DNA of 64,000 nt. It comes from Pleodorina starrii (Eukaryota > Chlorophyta > Chlorophyceae > Chlamydomonadales > Volvocaceae). The notes under the pieces were generated by a model that saw only the letters and a program-made list of their open reading frames with translations, had not been told where the DNA came from and searched no databases. How positions within the stretch are numbered: position 1 is the stretch's first letter; the number at the start of each line of letters is the position of its first letter. The translations under genes and the position numbers were made by a program. This document shows positions 12,901 through 27,900 of the stretch, in pieces. Location: NCBI GenBank assembly GCA_030267565.1, contig BRXU01000084.1, positions 1 to 64,000 on the forward strand, read 5' to 3'.

Positions 12901-15499
12901 CATGGTGTGATCAGATGCTGCGAACTTTACTCGTACGGCAGTGGCACGCGTTTCGCCCCTTTGCACCCCTGTGCCTTTGCAGCTGGGGTGTGAAACCAGC
13001 CCAGCCCTCCTACACACGGTTATCGTCGGACCTAGGCCGGTAGACTTGGCACACAGCTGCCTTAATACAATACCTAGGGCATGGTGTGATCAGATGCTGC
13101 GAACTTTACTCGTACGGCAGTGGCACGCGTTTCGCCCCTTTGCACCCTGTGCCTTTGCAGCTGAGGTGTGAAACCAGCCCAGCCCTCCTACACACGGTTA
13201 TCTTCGGACCTAGGCCGGTAGACTTGGCACACAGCTGCATTAATACAATACCTAGGGCTTGGTGTGATCAGATGCTGCGAACTTTACTCGTACGGCAGTG
13301 GCACGCGTTTCGCCCCTTTGCACCCCTGTGCCTTTGCAGCAGAGGTGTGAAACCAGCCCAGCCCTCCTACACACGGTTATCGTCGGACCTAGGCCGGTAG
13401 ACTTGGCACACAGCTGCCTTAATACAATACCTAGGGCTTGGTGTGATCAGATGCTGCGAACTTTACTCGTACGGCAGTGGCACGCGTTTCGCCCCTTTGC
13501 ACCCCTGTGCCTTTGCAGCAGAGGTGTGAAACCAGCCCAGCCCTCCTACACACGGTTATCGTCGGACCTAGGCCGGTAGACTTGGCACACAGCTGCATTA
13601 ATACAATACCTAGGGCATGGTGTGATCAGATGCTGCGAACTTTACTCGTACGGCAGTGGCACGCGTTTCGGCCCCTTTGAACCCTGTGCCTTTGCAGCTG
13701 AGGTGTGAAACCAGCCCAGCCCTCCTACACACGGTTATCGTCGGACCTAGGCCGGTAGACTTGGCACACAGCTGCCTTAATACAATACCTAGGGCATGGT
13801 GTGATCAGATGCTGCGAACTTTACTCGTACGGCAGTGGCACGCGTTTCGCCCCTTTGCACCCCTGTGCCTTTGCAGCTGGGGTGTGAAACCAGCCCAGCC
13901 CTCCTACACACGGTTATCGTCGGACCTAGGCCGGTAGACTTGGCACACAGCTGCCTAAATACAATATCTAGAGCATGGTGTGATCAGATGCTGCGAACTT
14001 TACTCGTACGGCAGTGGCACGCGTTTCGCCCCTTTGCACCCTGTGCCTTTGCAGCTGAGGTGTGAAACCAGCCCAGCCCTCCTACACACGGTTATCGTCG
14101 GACCTAGGCCGGTAGACTTGGCACACAGCTGCCTTAATACAATACCTAGGGCTTGGTGTGATCAGATGCTGCGAACTTTACTCGTACGGCAGTGGCACGC
14201 GTTTCGCCCCTTTGCACCCCTGTGCCTTTGCAGCAGAGGTGTGAAACCAGCCCAGCCCTCCTACACACGGTTATCGTCGGACCTAGGCCGGTAGACTTGG
14301 CACACAGCTGCCTTAATACAATACCTAGGGCTTGGTGTGATCAGATGCTGCGAACTTTACTCGTACGGCAGTGGCACGCGTTTCGCCCCTTTGCACCCCT
14401 GTGCCTTTGCAGCAGAGGTGTGAAACCAGCCCAGCCCTCCTACACACGGTTATCGTCGGACCTAGGCCGGTAGACTTGGCACACAGCTGCATTAATACAA
14501 TACCTAGGGCATGGTGTGATCAGATGCTGCGAACTTTACTCGTACGGCAGTGGCACGCGTTTCGCCCCTTTGCACCCTGTGCCTTTGCAGCTGAGGTGTG
14601 AAACCAGCCCAGCCCTCCTACACACGGTTATCGTCGGACCTAGGCCGGTAGACTTGGCACACAGCTGCATTAATACAATACCTAGGGCATGGTGTGATCA
14701 GATGCTGCGAACGTTACTCGTACGGCAGTGGCACGCGTTTCGCCCCTTTGCACCCCTGTGCCTTTGCAGCTGGGGTGTGAAACCAGCCAAGCCCTCCTAC
14801 ACACGGTTATCGTCGGACCTAGGCCGGTAGACTTGGCACACAGCTGCCTTAATACAATACCTAGGGCTTGGTGTGATCAGATGCTGCGAACGTTACTCGT
14901 ACGGCAGTGGCACGCGTTTCGCCCCTTTGCACCCCTGTGCCTTTGCAGCAGAGGTGTGAAACCAGCCCAGCCCTCCTACACACGGTTATCGTCGGACCTA
15001 GGCCGGTAGACTTGGCACACAGCTGCATTAATACAATACCTAGGGCTTGGTGTGATCAGATGCTGCGAACTTTACTCGTACGGCAGTGGCACGCGTTTCG
15101 CCCCTTTGCACCCTGTGCCTTTGCAGCTGAGGTGTGAAACCAGCCCAGCCCTCCTACACACGGTTATCGTCGGACCTAGGCCGGTAGACTTGGCACACAG
15201 CTGCCTTAATACAATACCTAGGGCTTGGTGTGATCAGATGCTGCGAACTTTACTCGTACGGCAGTGGCACGCGTTTCGCCCCTTTGCACCCCTGTGCCTT
15301 TGCAGCTGGGGTGTGAAACCAGCCAAGCCCTCCTACACACGGTTATCGTCGGACCTAGGCCGGTAGACTTGGCACACAGCTGCCTTAATACAATACCTAG
15401 GGCATGGTGTGATCAGATGCTGCGAAATTTACTCGTACGGCAGTGGCACGCGTTTCGCCCCTTTGCACCCTGTGCCTTTGCAGCAGAGGTGTGAAACCA

Positions 15500-18400
15500 G
15501 CCCAGCCCTCCTACACACGGTTATCGTCGGACCTAGGCGGTAGACTTGGCACACAGCTGCATTAATACAATACCTAGGGCTTGGTGTGATCAGATGCTGC
15601 GAACTTTACTCGTACGGCAGTGGCACGCGTTTCGCCCCTTTGCACCCCTGTGCCTTTGCAGCAGAGGTGTGAAACCAGCCCAGCCCTCCTACACACGGTT
15701 ATCGTCGGACCTAGGCCGGTAGACTTGGCACACAGCTGCCTTAATACAATACCTAGGGCTTGGTGTGATCAGATGCTGCGAACTTTACTCGTACGGCAGT
15801 GGCACGCGTTTCGCCCCTTTGCACCCCTGTGCCTTTGCAGCAGAGGTGTGAAACCAGCCCAGCCCTCCTACACACGGTTATCGTCGGACCTAGGCCGGTA
15901 GACTTGGCACACAGCTGCCTTAATACAATACCTAGGGCATGGTGTGATCAGATGCTGCGAACTTTACTCGTACGGCAGTGGCACGCGTTTCGCCCCTTTG
16001 CACCCCTGTGCCTTTGCAGCAGAGGTGTGAAACCAGCCCAGCCCTCCTACACACGGTTATCGTCGGACCTAGGCCGGTAGACTTGGCACACAGCTGCCTT
16101 AATACAATATCTAGGGCTTGGTGTGATCAGATGCTGCGAACTGTACTCGTACGGCAGCGGCACGTGTTTCGCCCCTTTGCACCCCTGTGCCTTTGCAGCT
16201 GAGGTGTGAAACCAGCCCAGCCCTCCTACACACGGTTATCGTCGGACCTAGGCCGGTAGACTTGGCACACAGCTGCCTTAATACAATACCTAGGGCTTGG
16301 TGTGATCAGATGCTGCGAACTTTACTCGTACGGCAGTGGCACGCGTTTCGCCCCTTTGCACCCTGTGCCTTTGCAGCTGAGGTGTGAAACCAGCCCAGCC
16401 CTCCTACACACGGTTATCGTCGGACCTAGGCCGGTAGACTTGGCACACAGCTGCCTTAATACAATACCTAGGGCATGGTGTGATCAGATGCTGCGAACTT
16501 TACTCGTACGGCAGTGGCACGCGTTTCGCCCCTTTGCACCCCTGTGCCTTTGCAGCTGAGGTGTGAAACCAGCCCAGCCCTCCTACACACGGTTATCGTC
16601 GGACCTAGGCCGGTAGACTTGGCACACAGCTGCCTTAATACAATACCTAGGGCTTGGTGTGATCAGATGCTGCGAACTTTACTCGTACGGCAGTGGCACG
16701 CGGTTCGCCCCTTTGCACCCCTGTGCCTTTGCAGCTGAGGTGTGAAACCAGCCCAGCCCTCCTACACATGGTTATCGTCGGACCTAGGCCGGTAGACTTG
16801 GCACACAGCTGCCTTAATACAATACCTAGGGCATGGTGTGATCAGATGCTGCGAACTTTACTCGTACGGCAGTGGCACGCGTTTCGCCCCTTTGCACCCC
16901 TGTGCCTTTGCAGCTGGGGTGTGAAACCAGCCAAGCCCTCCTACACACGGTTATCGTCGGACCTAGGCCGGTAGACTTGGCACACAGCTGCCTTAATACA
17001 ATACCTAGGGCTTGGTGTGATCAGATGCTGCGAACTTTACTCGTACGGCAGTGGCACGCGTTTCGCCCCTTTGCACCCCTGTGCCTTTGCAGCAGAGGTG
17101 TGAAACCAGCCCAGCCCTCCTACACACGGTTATCGTCGGACCTAGGCCGGTAGACTTGGCACACAGCTGCCTTAATACAATACCTAGGGCTTGGTGTGAT
17201 CAGATGCTGCGAACTTTACTCGTACGGCAGTGGCACGCGTTTCGCCCCTTTGCACCCCTGTGCCTTTGCAGCAGAGGTGTGAAACCAGCCCAGCCCTCCT
17301 ACACACGGTTATCGTCGGACCTAGGCCGGTAGACTTGGCACACAGCTGCCTTAATACAATACCTAGGGCATGGTGTGATCAGATGCTGCGAACTTTACTC
17401 GTACGGCAGTGGCACGCGTTTCGCCCCTTTGCACCCCTGTGCCTTTGCAGCTGAGGTGTGAAACCAGCCCAGCCCTCCTACACACGGTTATCGTCGGACC
17501 TAGGCCGGTAGACTTGGCACACAGCTGCATTAATACAATACCTAGGGCTTGGTGTGATCAGATGCTGCGAACGTTACTCGTACGGCAGTGGCACGCGTTT
17601 CGCCCCTTTGCACCCCTGTGCCTTTGCAGCAGAGGTGTGAAACCAGCCCAGCCCTCCTACACACGGTTATCGTCGGACCTAGGCCGGTAGACTTGGCACA
17701 CAGCTGCCTTAATACAATACCTAGGGCTTGGTGTGATCAGATGCTGCGAACTTTACTCGTACGGCAGTGGCACGCGTTTCGCCCCTTTGCACCCCTGTGC
17801 CTTTGCAGCAGAGGTGTGAAACCAGCCCAGCCCTCCTACACACGGTTATCGTCGGACCTAGGCCGGTAGACTTGGCACACAGCTGCATTAATACAATACC
17901 TAGGGCATGGTGTGATCAGATGCTGCGAACTTTACTCGTACGGCAGTGGCACGCGTTTCGCCCCTTTGCACCCTGTGCCTTTGCAGCTGAGGTGTGAAAC
18001 CAGCCCAGCCCCCCTACACACGGTTATCGTCGGACCTAGGCCGGTAGACTTGGCACACAGCTGCATTAATACAATACCTAGGGCATGGTGTGATCAGATG
18101 CTGCGAACGTTACTCGTACGGCAGTGGCACGCGTTTCGCCCCTTTGCACCCCTGTGCCTTTGCAGCAGAGGTGTGAAACCAGCCCAGCCCTCCTACACAC
18201 GGTTATCGTCGGACCTAGGCCGGTAGACTTGGCACACAGCTGCATTAATACAATACCTAGGGCATGGTGTGATCAGATGCTGCGAACTTTACTCGTACGG
18301 CAGTGGCACGCGTTTCGCCCCTTTGCACCCCTGTGCCTTTGCAGCTGAGGTGTGAAACCAGCCCAGCCCTCCTACACACGGTTATCGTCGGACCTAGGCC

Positions 18401-21400
18401 GGTAGACTTGGCACACAGCTGCATTAATACAATACCTAGGGCATGGTGTGATCAGATGCTGCGAACGTTACTCGTACGGCAGTGGCACGCGTTTCGCCCC
18501 TTTGCACCCCTGTGCCTTTGCAGCTGAGGTGTGAAACCAGCCAAGCCCTCCTACACACGGTTATCGTCGGACCTAGGCCGGTAGACTTGGCACACAGCTG
18601 CCTTAATACAATACCTAGGGCTTGGTGTGATCAGATGCTGCGAACTTTACTCGTACGGCAGTTGCACGCGTTTCGCCCCTTTGCACCCCTGTGCCTTTGC
18701 AGCAGAGGTGTGAAACCAGCCCAGCCCTCCTACACACGGTTATCGTCGGACCTAGGCCGGTAGACTTGGCACACAGCTGCATTAATACAATACCTAGGGC
18801 TTGGTGTGATCAGATGCTGCGAACTTTACTCGTACGGCAGTGGCACGCGTTTCGCCCCTTTGCACCCCTGTGCCTTTGCAGCAGAGGTGTGAAACCAGCC
18901 CAGCCCTCCTACACACGGTTATCGTCGGACCTAGGCCGGTAGACTTGGCACACAGCTGCCTTAATACAATACCTAGGGCTTGGTGTGATCAGATGCTGCG
19001 AACTTTACTCGTACGGCAGTGGCACGCGTTTCGCCCCTTTGCACCCCTGTGCCTTTGCAGCAGAGGTGTGAAACCAGCCCAGCCCTCCTACACACGGTTA
19101 TCGTCGGACCTAGGCCGGTAGACTTGGCACACAGCTGCCTTAATACAATACCTAGGGCATGGTGTGATCAGATGCTGCGAACTTTACTCGTACGGCAGTG
19201 GCACGCGTTTCGCCCCTTTGCACCCCTGTGCCTTTGCAGCAGAGGTGTGAAACCAGCCCAGCCCTCCTACACACGGTTATCGTCGGACCTAGGCCGGTAG
19301 ACTTGGCACACAGCTGCCTTAATACAATATCTAGGGCTTGGTGTGATCAGATGCTGCGAACTGTACTCGTACGGCAGCGGCACGTGTTTCGCCCCTTTGC
19401 ACCCCTGTGCCTTTGCAGCTGAGGTGTGAAACCAGCCCAGCCCTCCTACACACGGTTATCGTCGGACCTAGGCCGGTAGACTTGGCACACAGCTGCCTTA
19501 ATACAATACCTAGGGCTTGGTGTGATCAGATGCTGCGAACTTTACTCGTACGGCAGTGGCACGCGTTTCGCCCCTTTGCACCCTGTGCCTTTGCAGCTGA
19601 GGTGTGAAACCAGCCCAGCCCTCCTACACACGGTTATCGTCGGACCTAGGCCGGTAGACTTGGCACACAGCTGCCTTAATACAATACCTAGGGCATGGTG
19701 TGATCAGATGCTGCGAACTTTACTCGTACGGCAGTGGCACGCGTTTCGCCCCTTTGCACCCCTGTGCCTTTGCAGCTGGGGTGTGAAACCAGCCAAGCCC
19801 TCCTACACACGGTTATCGTCGGACCTAGGCCGGTAGACTTGGCACACAGCTGCCTTAATACAATACCTAGGGCTTGGTGTGATCAGATGCTGCGAACTTT
19901 ACTCGTACGGCAGTGGCACGCGGTTCGCCCCTTTGCACCCCTGTGCCTTTGCAGCTGAGGTGTGAAACCAGCCCAGCCCTCCTACACATGGTTATCGTCG
20001 GACCTAGGCCGGTAGACTTGGCACACATGCGCCTTAATACAATACCTAGGGCATGGTGTGATCAGATGCTGCGAACTGTACTCGTACGGCAGTGGCACGC
20101 GTTTCGCCCCTTTGCACCCCTGTGCCTTTGCAGCTGGGGTGTGAAACCAGCCAAGCCCTCCTACACACGGTTATCGTCGGACCTAGGCCGGTAGACTTGG
20201 CACACAGCTGCCTTAATACAATACCTAGGGCTTGGTGTGATCAGATGCTGCGAACTTTACTCGTACGGCAGTGGCACGCGTTTCGCCCCTTTGCACCCCT
20301 GTGCCTTTGCAGCAGAGGTGTGAAACCAGCCCAGCCCTCCTACACACGGTTATCGTCGGACCTAGGCCGGTAGACTTGGCACACAGCTGCCTTAATACAA
20401 TACCTAGGGCTTGGTGTGATCAGATGCTGCGAACTTTACTCGTACGGCAGTGGCACGCGTTTCGCCCCTTTGCACCCCTGTGCCTTTGCAGCAGAGGTGT
20501 GAAACCAGCCCAGCCCTCCTACACACGGTTATCGTCGGACCTAGGCCGGTAGACTTGGCACACAGCTGCCTTAATACAATACCTAGGGCATGGTGTGATC
20601 AGATGCTGCGAACTTTACTCGTACGGCAGTGGCACGCGTTTCGCCCCTTTGCACCCTGTGCCTTTGCAGCTGAGGTGTGAAACCAGCCCAGCCCTCCTAC
20701 ACACGGTTATCGTCGGACCTAGGCCGGTAGACTTGGCACACAGCTGCATTAATACAATACCTAGGGCTTGGTGTGATCAGATGCTGCGAACGTTACTCGT
20801 ACGGCAGTGGCACGCGTTTCGCCCCTTTGCACCCCTGTGCCTTTGCAGCAGAGGTGTGAAACCAGCCCAGCCCTCCTACACACGGTTATCGTCGGACCTA
20901 GGCCGGTAGACTTGGCACACAGCTGCCTTAATACAATACCTAGGGCTTGGTGTGATCAGATGCTGCGAACTTTACTCGTACGGCAGTGGCACGCGTTTCG
21001 CCCCTTTGCACCCCTGTGCCTTTGCAGCAGAGGTGTGAAACCAGCCCAGCCCTCCTACACACGGTTATCGTCGGACCTAGGCCGGTAGACTTGGCACACA
21101 GCTGCATTAATACAATACCTAGGGCATGGTGTGATCAGATGCTGCGAACTTTACTCGTACGGCAGTGGCACGCGTTTCGCCCCTTTGCACCCCTGTGCCT
21201 TTGCAGCTGAGGTGTGAAACCAGCCCAGCCCCCCTACACACGGTTATCGTCGGACCTAGGCCGGTAGACTTGGCACACAGCTGCATTAATACAATACCTA
21301 GGGCATGGTGTGATCAGATGCTGCGAACGTTACTCGTACGGCAGTGGCACGCGTTTCGCCCCTTTGCACCCCTGTGCCTTTGCAGCAGAGGTGTGAAACC

Positions 21401-21900
21401 AGCCCAGCCCTCCTACACACGGTTATCGTCGGACCTAGGCCGGTAGACTTGGCACACAGCTGCATTAATACAATACCTAGGGCATGGTGTGATCAGATGC
21501 TGCGAACTTTACTCGTACGGCAGTGGCACGCGTTTCGCCCCTTTGCACCCTGTGCCTTTGCAGCTGAGGTGTGAAACCAGCCCAGCCCTCCTACACACGG
21601 TTATCGTCGGACCTAGGCCGGTAGACTTGGCACACAGCTGCATTAATACAATACCTAGGGCATGGTGTGATCAGATGCTGCGAACGTTACTCGTACGGCA
21701 GTGGCACGCGTTTCGCCCCTTTGCACCCCTGTGCCTTTGCAGCTGGGGTGTGAAACCAGCCAAGCCCTCCTACACACGGTTATCGTCGGACCTAGGCCGG
21801 TAGACTTGGCACACAGCTGCCTTAATACAATACCTAGGGCTTGGTGTGATCAGATGCTGCGAACTTTACTCGTACGGCAGTTGCACGCGTTTCGCCCCTT
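15500..21900 (+). repeat. Two adjacent 3.22-kb higher-order repeat units (18 monomers each)
   Basis: Diagnostic monomers recur with a displacement of about 3220 bp. The subtype with ATATCTAGGG, CTGTACTCG and CAGCGGCACGTG starts near 15978 and again near 19198. The variant ACACATGGTT appears near 16767 and 19987. The variant AGCCCCCCTACAC appears near 18007 and 21229. The order of intervening variants is largely kept, with small differences such as CAGCTGCC against CATGCGCC. This shows local amplification of an 18-monomer block. Confidence 0.85.
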
Positions 21901-24900
21901 TGCACCCTGTGCCTTTGCAGCAGAGGTGTGAAACCAGCCCAGCCCTCCTACACACGGTTATCGTCGGACCTAGGCCGGTAGACTTGGCACACAGCTGCAT
22001 TAATACAATACCTAGGGCTTGGTGTGATCAGATGCTGCGAACTTTACTCGTACGGCAGTGGCACGCGTTTCGCCCCTTTGCACCCTGTGCCTTTGCAGCT
22101 GAGGTGTGAAACCAGCCCAGCCCTCCTACACACGGTTATCGTCGGACCTAGGCCGGTAGACTTGGCACACAGCTGCCTTAATACAATACCTAGGGCATGG
22201 TGTGATCAGATGCTGCGAACGTTACTCGTACGGCAGTGGCACGCGTTTCGCCCCTTTGCACCCCTGTGCCTTTGCAGCTGGGGTGTGAAACCAGCCAAGC
22301 CCTCCTACACACGGTTATCGTCGGACCTAGGCCGGTAGACTTGGCACACAGCTGCCTTAATACAATACCTAGGGCTTGGTGTGATCAGATGCTGCGAACT
22401 TTACTCGTACGGCAGTGGCACGCGTTTCGCCCCTTTGCACCCTGTGCCTTTGCAGCAGAGGTGTGAAACCAGCCCAGCCCTCCTACACACGGTTATCGTC
22501 GGACCTAGGCCGGTAGACTTGGCACACAGCTGCATTAATACAATACCTAGGGCTTGGTGTGATCAGATGCTGCGAACGTTACTCGTACGGCAGTGGCACG
22601 CGTTTCGCCCCTTTGCACCCCTGTGCCTTTGCAGCTGAGGTGTGAAACCAGCCCAGCCCTCCTACACACGGTTATCGTCGGACCTAGGCCGGTAGACTTG
22701 GCACACAGCTGCCTTAATACAATACCTAGGGCTTGGTGTGATCAGATGCTGCGAACTTTACTCGTACGGCAGTGGCACGCGTTTCGCCCCTTTGCACCCC
22801 TGTGCCTTTGCAGCAGAGGTGTGAAACCAGCCCAGCCCTCCTACACACGGTTATCGTCGGACCTAGGCCGGTAGACTTGGCACACAGCTGCATTAATACA
22901 ATACCTAGGGCATGGTGTGATCAGATGCTGCGAACTTTACTCGTACGGCAGTGGCACGCGTTTCGCCCCTTTGCACCCCTGTGCCTTTGCAGCTGAGGTG
23001 TGAAACCAGCCCAGCCCTCCTACACACGGTTATCGTCGGACCTAGGCCGGTAGACTTGGCACACAGCTGCATTAATACAATACCTAGGGCATGGTGTGAT
23101 CAGATGCTGCGAACGTTACTCGTACGGCAGTGGCACGCGTTTCGCCCCTTTGCACCCCTGTGCCTTTGCAGCTGGGGTGTGAAACCAGCCAAGCCCTCCT
23201 ACACACGGTTATCGTCGGACCTAGGCCGGTAGACTTGGCACACAGCTGCCTTAATACAATACCTAGGGCTTGGTGTGATCAGATGCTGCGAACGTTACTC
23301 GTACGGCAGTGGCACGCGTTTCGCCCCTTTGCACCCCTGTGCCTTTGCAGCTGAGGTGTGAAACCAGCCCAGCCCTCCTACACACGGTTATCGTCGGACC
23401 TAGGCCGGTAGACTTGGCACACAGCTGCCTTAATACAATACCTAGGGCATGGTGTGATCAGATGCTGCGAACTTTACTCGTACGGCAGTGGCACGCGTTT
23501 CGCCCCTTTGCACCCCTGTGCCTTTGCAGCTGGGGTGTGAAACCAGCCCAGCCCTCCTACACACGGTTATCGTCGGACCTAGGCCGGTAGACTTGGCACA
23601 CAGCTGCCTTAATACAATACCTAGGGCATGGTGTGATCAGATGCTGCGAACTTTACTCGTACGGCAGTGGCACGCGTTTCGCCCCTTTGCACCCTGTGCC
23701 TTTGCAGCTGAGGTGTGAAACCAGCCAAGCCCTCCTACACACGGTTATCGTCGGACCTAGGCCGGTAGACTTGGCACACAGCTGCCTTAATACAATACCT
23801 AGGGCTTGGTGTGATCAGATGCTGCGAACTTTACTCGTACGGCAGTGGCACGCGTTTCGCCCCTTTGCACCCCTGTGCCTTTGCAGCTGAGGTGTGAAAC
23901 CAGCCCAGCCCTCCTACACACGGTTATCGTCGGACCTAGGCCGGTAGACTTGGCACACAGCTGCCTTAATACAATACCTAGGGCATGGTGTGATCAGATG
24001 CTGCGAACTTTACTCGTACGGCAGTGGCACGCGTTTCGCCCCTTTGCACCCCTGTGCCTTTGCAGCTGGGGTGTGAAACCAGCCCAGCCCTCCTACACAC
24101 GGTTATCGTCGGACCTAGGCCGGTAGACTTGGCACACAGCTGCCTTAATACAATACCTAGGGCATGGTGTGATCAGATGCTGCGAACTTTACTCGTACGG
24201 CAGTGGCACGCGTTTCGCCCCTTTGCACCCTGTGCCTTTGCAGCTGAGGTGTGAAACCAGCCCAGCCCTCCTACACACGGTTATCGTCGGACCTAGGCCG
24301 GTAGACTTGGCACACAGCTGCATTAATACAATACCTAGGGCTTGGTGTGATCAGATGCTGCGAACTTTACTCGTACGGCAGTGGCACGCGTTTCGCCCCT
24401 TTGCACCCCTGTGCCTTTGCAGCTGAGGTGTGAAACCAGCCCAGCCCTCCTACACACGGTTATCGTCGGACCTAGGCCGGTAGACTTGGCACACAGCTGC
24501 CTTAATACAATACCTAGGGCATGGTGTGATCAGATGCTGCGAACTTTACTCGTACGGCAGTGGCACGCGTTTCGCCCCTTTGCACCCCTGTGCCTTTGCA
24601 GCTGAGGTGTGAAACCAGCCCAGCCCTCCTACACACGGTTATCGTCGGACCTAGGCCGGTAGACTTGGCACACAGCTGCCTTAATACAATACCTAGGGCT
24701 TGGTGTGATCAGATGCTGCGAACTTTACTCGTACGGCAGTGGCACGCGTTTCGCCCCTTTGCACCCCTGTGCCTTTGCAGCAGAGGTGTGAAACCAGCCC
24801 AGCCCTCCTACACACGGTTATCGTCGGACCTAGGCCGGTAGACTTGGCACACAGCTGCCTTAATACAATACCTAGGGCTTGGTGTGATCAGATGCTGCGA

Positions 24901-27900
24901 ACTTTACTCGTACGGCAGTGGCACGCGTTTCGCCCCTTTGCACCCCTGTGCCTTTGCAGCAGAGGTGTGAAACCAGCCCAGCCCTCCTACACACGGTTAT
25001 CGTCGGACCTAGGCCGGTAGACTTGGCACACAGCTGCATTAATACAATACCTAGGGCATGGTGTGATCAGATGCTGCGAACTTTACTCGTACGGCAGTGG
25101 CACGCGTTTCGCCCCTTTGCACCCTGTGCCTTTGCAGCTGAGGTGTGAAACCAGCCCAGCCCTCCTACACACGGTTATCGTCGGACCTAGGCCGGTAGAC
25201 TTGGCACACAGCTGCCTTAATACAATACCTAGGGCATGGTGTGATCAGATGCTGCGAACTTTACTCGTACGGCAGTGGCACGCGTTTCGCCCCTTTGCAC
25301 CCCTGTGCCTTTGCAGCTGAGGTGTGAAACCAGCCAAGCCCTCCTACACACGGTTATCGTCGGACCTAGGCCGGTAGACTTGGCACACAGCTGCCTTAAT
25401 ACAATACCTAGGGCTTGGTGTGATCAGATGCTGCGAACTTTACTCGTACGGCAGTGGCACGCGTTTCGCCCCTTTGCACCCCTGTGCCTTTGCAGCTGAG
25501 GTGTGAAACCAGCCCAGCCCTCCTACACACGGTTATCGTCGGACCTAGGCCGGTAGACTTGGCACACAGCTGCATTAATACAATACCTAGGGCATGGTGT
25601 GATCAGATGCTGCGAACTTTACTCGTACGGCAGTGGCACGCGTTTCGCCCCTTTGCACCCCTGTGCCTTTGCAGCTGGGGTGTGAAACCAGCCCAGCCCT
25701 CCTACACACGGTTATCGTCGGACCTAGGCCGGTAGACTTGGCACACAGCTGCCTTAATACAATACCTAGGGCATGGTGTGATCAGATGCTGCGAACTTTA
25801 CTCGTACGGCAGTGGCACGCGTTTCGCCCCTTTGCACCCTGTGCCTTTGCAGCTGAGGTGTGAAACCAGCCCAGCCCTCCTACACACGGTTATCGTCGGA
25901 CCTAGGCCGGTAGACTTGGCACACAGCTGCATTAATACAATACCTAGGGCTTGGTGTGATCAGATGCTGCGAACTTTACTCGTACGGCAGTGGCACGCGT
26001 TTCGCCCCTTTGCACCCTGTGCCTTTGCAGCAGAGGTGTGAAACCAGCCCAGCCCTCCTACACACGGTTATCGTCGGACCTAGGCCGGTAGACTTGGCAC
26101 ACAGCTGCCTTAATACAATACCTAGGGCTTGGTGTGATCAGATGCTGCGAACTTTACTCGTACGGCAGTGGCACGCGTTTCGCCCCTTTGCACCCCTGTG
26201 CCTTTGCAGCAGAGGTGTGAAACCAGCCCAGCCCTCCTACACACGGTTATCGTCGGACCTAGGCCGGTAGACTTGGCACACAGCTGCATTAATACAATAC
26301 CTAGGGCATGGTGTGATCAGATGCTGCGAACTTTACTCGTACGGCAGTGGCACGCGTTTCGCCCCTTTGCACCCCTGTGCCTTTGCAGCTGAGGTGTGAA
26401 ACCAGCCCAGCCCTCCTACACACGGTTATCGTCGGACCTAGGCCGGTAGACTTGGCACACAGCTGCCTTAATACAATACCTAGGGCATGGTGTGATCAGA
26501 TGCTGCGAACTTTACTCGTACGGCAGTGGCACGCGTTTCGCCCCTTTGCACCCCTGTGCCTTTGCAGCTGGGGTGTGAAACCAGCCAAGCCCTCCTACAC
26601 ACGGTTATCGTCGGACCTAGGCCGGTAGACTTGGCACACAGCTGCCTTAATACAATACCTAGGGCATGGTGTGATCAGATGCTGCGAACTTTACTCGTAC
26701 GGCAGTGGCACGCGTTTCGCCCCTTTGCACCCTGTGCCTTTGCAGCTGAGGTGTGAAACCAGCCCAGCCCTCCTACACACGGTTATCGTCGGACCTAGGC
26801 CGGTAGACTTGGCACACAGCTGCATTAATACAATACCTAGGGCTTGGTGTGATCAGATGCTGCGAACTTTACTCGTACGGCAGTGGCACGCGTTTCGCCC
26901 CTTTGCACCCCTGTGCCTTTGCAGCAGAGGTGTGAAACCAGCCCAGCCCTCCTACACACGGTTATCGTCGGACCTAGGCCGGTAGACTTGGCACACAGCT
27001 GCCTTAATACAATACCTAGGGCTTGGTGTGATCAGATGCTGCGAACTTTACTCGTACGGCAGTGGCACGCGTTTCGCCCCTTTGCACCCCTGTGCCTTTG
27101 CAGCAGAGGTGTGAAACCAGCCCAGCCCTCCTACACACGGTTATCGTCGGACCTAGGCCGGTAGACTTGGCACACAGCTGCATTAATACAATACCTAGGG
27201 CATGGTGTGATCAGATGCTGCGAACTTTACTCGTACGGCAGTGGCACGCGTTTCGCCCCTTTGCACCCTGTGCCTTTGCAGCTGAGGTGTGAAACCAGCC
27301 CAGCCCTCCTACACACGGTTATCGTCGGACCTAGGCCGGTAGACTTGGCACACAGCTGCATTAATACAATACCTAGGGCATGGTGTGATCAGATGCTGCG
27401 AACGTTACTCGTACGGCAGTGGCACGCGTTTCGCCCCTTTGCACCCCTGTGCCTTTGCAGCTGGGGTGTGAAACCAGCCAAGCCCTCCTACACACGGTTA
27501 TCGTCGGACCTAGGCCGGTAGACTTGGCACACAGCTGCCTTAATACAATACCTAGGGCTTGGTGTGATCAGATGCTGCGAACGTTACTCGTACGGCAGTG
27601 GCACGCGTTTCGCCCCTTTGCACCCCTGTGCCTTTGCAGCAGAGGTGTGAAACCAGCCCAGCCCTCCTACACACGGTTATCGTCGGACCTAGGCCGGTAG
27701 ACTTGGCACACAGCTGCATTAATACAATACCTAGGGCTTGGTGTGATCAGATGCTGCGAACTTTACTCGTACGGCAGTGGCACGCGTTTCGCCCCTTTGC
27801 ACCCTGTGCCTTTGCAGCTGAGGTGTGAAACCAGCCCAGCCCTCCTACACACGGTTATCGTCGGACCTAGGCCGGTAGACTTGGCACACAGCTGCCTTAA

